Source: Acanthaster planci
Lineage: Eukaryota > Echinodermata > Asteroidea > Valvatida > Acanthasteridae
Assembly: GCF_001949145.1 (NCBI RefSeq)
Contig: NW_019091895.1
Location: 1 to 20,003 of the forward strand
Direction of reading: 5' to 3'
Length of the DNA: 20,003 nucleotides
Part shown: in pieces, positions 16,857 through 20,003 of the stretch
Position numbering within the stretch: position 1 is the stretch's first letter
Layout of the letters: every line of letters begins with the position of its first letter
Notes under the pieces: model-generated
Told to the model about the DNA's origin: nothing
Database searches by the model: none
What the model saw: only the letters and a program-made list of their open reading frames with translations
Translations under genes and position numbers: made by a program

Positions 16857-19745
16857 GTCAAAATGCAAGGCTTACCCCTTGTAAATTTATTCAATTTGGG
16901 GAAAAAATGACAAAACTGAGATTTGTGGGAAATTTGAAGTTTGGGCCATTTTTAGTCAAAATGCAAGGCTTACCCCTTGCAGATTTATTGAATTTGGGGA
17001 AAAAATGAAAAAAATGAGATTTGGGGGAAATTTGAATTTTGGGCTATTTTTAGTCAAAATGCAAGGCTTACCCCTTGTAGATTTATTCAATTTGGGGAAA
17101 AAATGACAAAACTGGGATTTGGGGGAAATTTGAATTTTGGGCCATTTTCAGTCAAAATGCAAGGCTTACCCCTTGCAGATTTATTCAATTTTGGGAAAAA
17201 ATGACAAAACTGAGATTTGGGATAAATTTGAATTTTGGGCCATTTTCAGTCAAAATGCAAAGCTAACCCCTTGCAGATTTATTGAATTTTGGGAAAAAAT
17301 GACAAAACTGGGATTTGGGGTAAATTTGAATTTTGGGCCATTTTCAGTCAAAATGCAAGGCTTACCCCTTGCAGATTTATTCAATTTTGGGAAAAAATGA
17401 CAAAACTGGGATTTGGGGTAAATTTGAATTTTGGTCCATTTTCAGTCAAAATGCAAGGCTCACCCCTTGCAGATTTATTCAATTTTGGGAAAAAATGAAA
17501 AAACTGGGATTTGGGGGAAATTTGAATTTTGGGCCATTTTTAGTCAAAATGCAAGGCTCACCCCTTGCAGATTTATTCAATTTTGGGAAAAAATGACAAA
17601 ACTGGGATTTGGGGGAAATTTGAATTTTGGGCCATTTTTAGTCAAAATGCAAGGCTTACCCCTTGTAGATTTATTCAATTTTGGGGAAAAAATGAAAAAA
17701 CTGGGATTTAAGGGGAAATATGATTTTTGGGCCATTTTCAGTCAAAATGCAAGGCTTACCCCTTGCAGATTTATTCAATTTTGGGAAAAAATGACAAAAC
17801 TGGGATTTGGGGGAAATATGAATTTTGGTCCATTTTCAGTCAAAATGCAAGGCTAACCCCTTGCAGATTTATTCAATTTGGGGAAACAATGAGAAAACTG
17901 AGATTTGGGGGAAATTTGAATTTTGGGCTATTTTCAGTCAAAATGCAAGGCTAACCCCTTGCAGATTTACTGAATTTTGGGAAAAAATGACAAAACTGGG
18001 ATTTGGGGTAAATTTGAAGTTTGGTCCATTTTCAGTCAAAATGCAAGGCTAACCCCTTGCAGATTTACTGAATTTTGGGAAAAAATGACAAAACTGGGAT
18101 TTGGGGTAAATTTGAAGTTTGGTCCATTTTCAGTCAAAATGCAAGGCTTACCCCTTGCAGATTTATTCAATTTTGGGAAAAAATGAAAAAACTGGGATTT
18201 GTGGGAAATTTGAATTTTGGGCCATTTTCAGTCAAAATGCAAGGCTTACCCCTTGTAGATTTATTCAATTTTGGGAAAAAATGAAAAAACTGAGATCTGT
18301 GGGAAATTTGAAGTTTGGGCCATTTTCAGTCAAAATGCAAGGCTTACCCCTTGCAGATTTATTCATATTTGGGAAAAAAATGACAAAACTGAGGTTTGGG
18401 ATAAATTTGAATTTTGGGCCATTTTTAGTCAAAATGCAAGGCTTACCCCTTGTAGATTTATTCAATTTGGGGGAAAAAATGAAAAAACTGGGATTTAAGG
18501 GGAAATATGAATTTTGGGCCATTTTCAGTCAAAATGCAAGGCTTACCCCTTGTAGATTTATTCAATTTTGGGAAAAAATGACAAAACTGGGATTTGGGGG
18601 AAATATGAATTTTGGTCCATTTTCAGTCAAAATGCAAGGCTAACCCCTTGCAGATTTACTCAATTTGGGGAAAAAATGAGAAAACTGAGATTTGGGGGAA
18701 ATTTGAATTTTGGGCCATTTTTAGTCAAAATGCAAGGTTAACCCCTTGCAGATTTATTCAATTTGGGGAAAAAATGACAAAACTGAGATTTGGGGTAAAT
18801 TTGAATTTTGTTCCATTTTCAGTCAAAATGCAAGGCTTACCCCTTGCAGATTTATTCATTTTTGGGAAAAAATGACAAAACTGAGATTTGGGGGAAATTT
18901 GAATTTTGGGCCATTTTTAGTCAAAATGCAAGGCTTAGCCCTTGCAGATTTATTCAGTTTTGGGAAAAAATGAAAAAACTGGGATTTGGGGGAAATTTGA
19001 ATTTTGGGCCATTTTTAGTCAAAATGCAAGGCTTACCCCTTGCAGATTTATTCAATTTTGGGAAAAAATGAAAAAACTGGGATTTAAGGGGAAATATGAA
19101 GTTTGGGCCATTTTCAGTCAAAATGCAAGGCTTACCCCTTGCAGATTTATTCAATTTTGGGAAAAAATGACAAAACTGGGATTTAAGGGGAAATATGAAA
19201 TTTGGGCCATTTTCAGTCAAAATGCAAGGCTTACCCCTTGCAGATTTATTGAATTTTGGGAAAAAAATGACAAAACTGGGATTTGGGGGAAATTTGATTT
19301 TTGGGCCATTTTCAGTCAAAATGCAAGGCTACCCCTTGCAGATTTATTCAATTTTGGGAAAAAAATGACAAAACTGAGATCTGTGGCAAATTTGAATTTT
19401 GGGCCATTTTTAGTCAAAATGCAAGGCTTACCCCTTGCAGATTTATTCAATTTTGGGAAAAAATGAAAAAACTGGGATTTGGGGGAAATATGAATTTTGG
19501 GCCATTTTCAGTCAAAATGCAAGGCTTACCCCTTGCAGATTTATTCAATTTTGGGAAAAAATGACAAAACTGGGATTTGGGGGAAATTTGAATTTTGGGC
19601 CATTTTTAGACAAAATGCAAGGCTTACCCCTTGTAGATTTATCCAATTTTGGGAAAAAATCGAAAAAACTGGGATTTAAGGGGAAATATGAATTTTGGGC
19701 CATTTTAGTCAAAATTAAAGCTTACCCCTTGAAATTTATGCAAGT
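16857..19745. repeat. 98-bp satellite array, 29 full units plus a partial one
   Basis: The word GTCAAAATG (GACAAAATG once) recurs at 98-base steps from 16857 to 19609, with a few 99- or 100-base steps, and a degraded thirtieth start at 19708. The consensus unit runs GTCAAAATGCAAGGCTTACC, CCTTGCAGATTTATTCAATT, TTGGGAAAAAATGACAAAAC, TGGGATTTGGGGGAAATTTG, AATTTTGGGCCATTTTCA. Identity between units is high. Variants occur at fixed places: GATTTAAGGGG in place of GATTTGGGGG, ACAAAACTG or AAAAAACTG, TTCAG or TTTAG. Because 98 is 3n+2, successive units are read in different frames, so the long open frames through the array on both strands are by-products. Units at the edges are the most diverged. 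Confidence 0.97.
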
Positions 19746-20003
19746 TTGGTATTACTAAGTCCTATTTTCAGTAAAAATTTGAAGTTCTTAAGGACCAAAT
19801 GTAAGTAGTTTTTTAAAAGCTGTGGTTTTGCTGTTTATTATAAATTAACTAGAATGTAGCTTTACTTTGAAGTTATATTTAAAGATGTACAGAAGGGAGA
19901 TACATGTACATGGATAAAATGTTAACTTTTAGGACAAACACTGGCAAAAACGATCTCGTCTAAATGAAAGAATAGTCTTTATTTTCCTGTTATTTCGCTT
20001 TTC
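19746..20003. other. AT-rich flank after the satellite, no gene seen
   Basis: A fragment (TTTTCAGTAAAAATTTGAAG, from about 19766) may be a decayed satellite remnant. The rest shows no open frame or repeat that I can support. Confidence 0.4.

Noticed and set aside
16857-19745. CRISPR array
   Set aside because: The repeats are contiguous 98-mers with no unique spacers and the surrounding DNA is eukaryotic.
16793-19758. Many overlapping open frames on both strands through the satellite, giving proteins with repeated NARLTPCRF or GLPLADLF words
   Set aside because: They arise because the 98-bp unit happens to lack stops in parts of all frames; successive units are read in different frames, no splice or start context supports them, and the frames overlap each other.

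Overview
The window is animal nuclear DNA. Genes are split by GT-AG introns, coding density is low, and there are SINE-like and MITE-like debris, G-tracts, microsatellites and a 98-bp satellite array. The mix (NIK-like kinases, short introns, long G-runs, many GTACATGTAC palindromes) suggests a marine invertebrate, most likely a non-vertebrate deuterostome. The species cannot be read from the sequence.

Layout. (1) 19-1732, plus strand: the last three coding exons of a NIK/MAP3K14-like protein kinase (gene A), whose upstream part lies outside the window. (2) 1733-4960: probable 3' UTR of gene A, then non-coding DNA with repeat fragments. (3) 4960-5971: a CpG-enriched promoter-like segment and two well-spliced candidate exons of an unrecognised small plus-strand gene (gene C), with a possible third exon at 7196-7289. 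(4) 6212-7450: a microsatellite, a tRNA-derived SINE head, G/C-tract repeats and a possible polyadenylation site. (5) 14287 down to 8684, minus strand: a nearly complete second NIK-like kinase (gene B). I reconstructed ten coding exons; the two most 5' are uncertain. The product is about 508 residues. (6) 14700-15640: an imperfect palindrome of about 0.94 kb upstream of gene B. (7) 15660-16850: unassigned DNA and a possible MITE. (8) 16857-19745: 29 full copies plus a partial copy of a 98-bp satellite.

Genes A and B face each other (convergent) and share the three 3'-most intron positions and phases (1, 0, 1), the C-lobe sequence and the start of the C-terminal tail, so they are local paralogues. 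The main oddity is in gene B. The predicted splice joins a DFG exon directly to the alpha-F exon, leaving 16 residues between DFG and DVW and no APE motif, and the catalytic loop reads HKDIHENN, with His in place of the usual Lys. Gene A has an intron at the matching place before alpha-F, so activation-segment loss may be a property of this small family. NIK kinases are known to be active without activation-loop phosphorylation and to be controlled by protein turnover, which would make such a loss tolerable. Whether these proteins are active kinases or pseudokinase scaffolds cannot be decided from the sequence.
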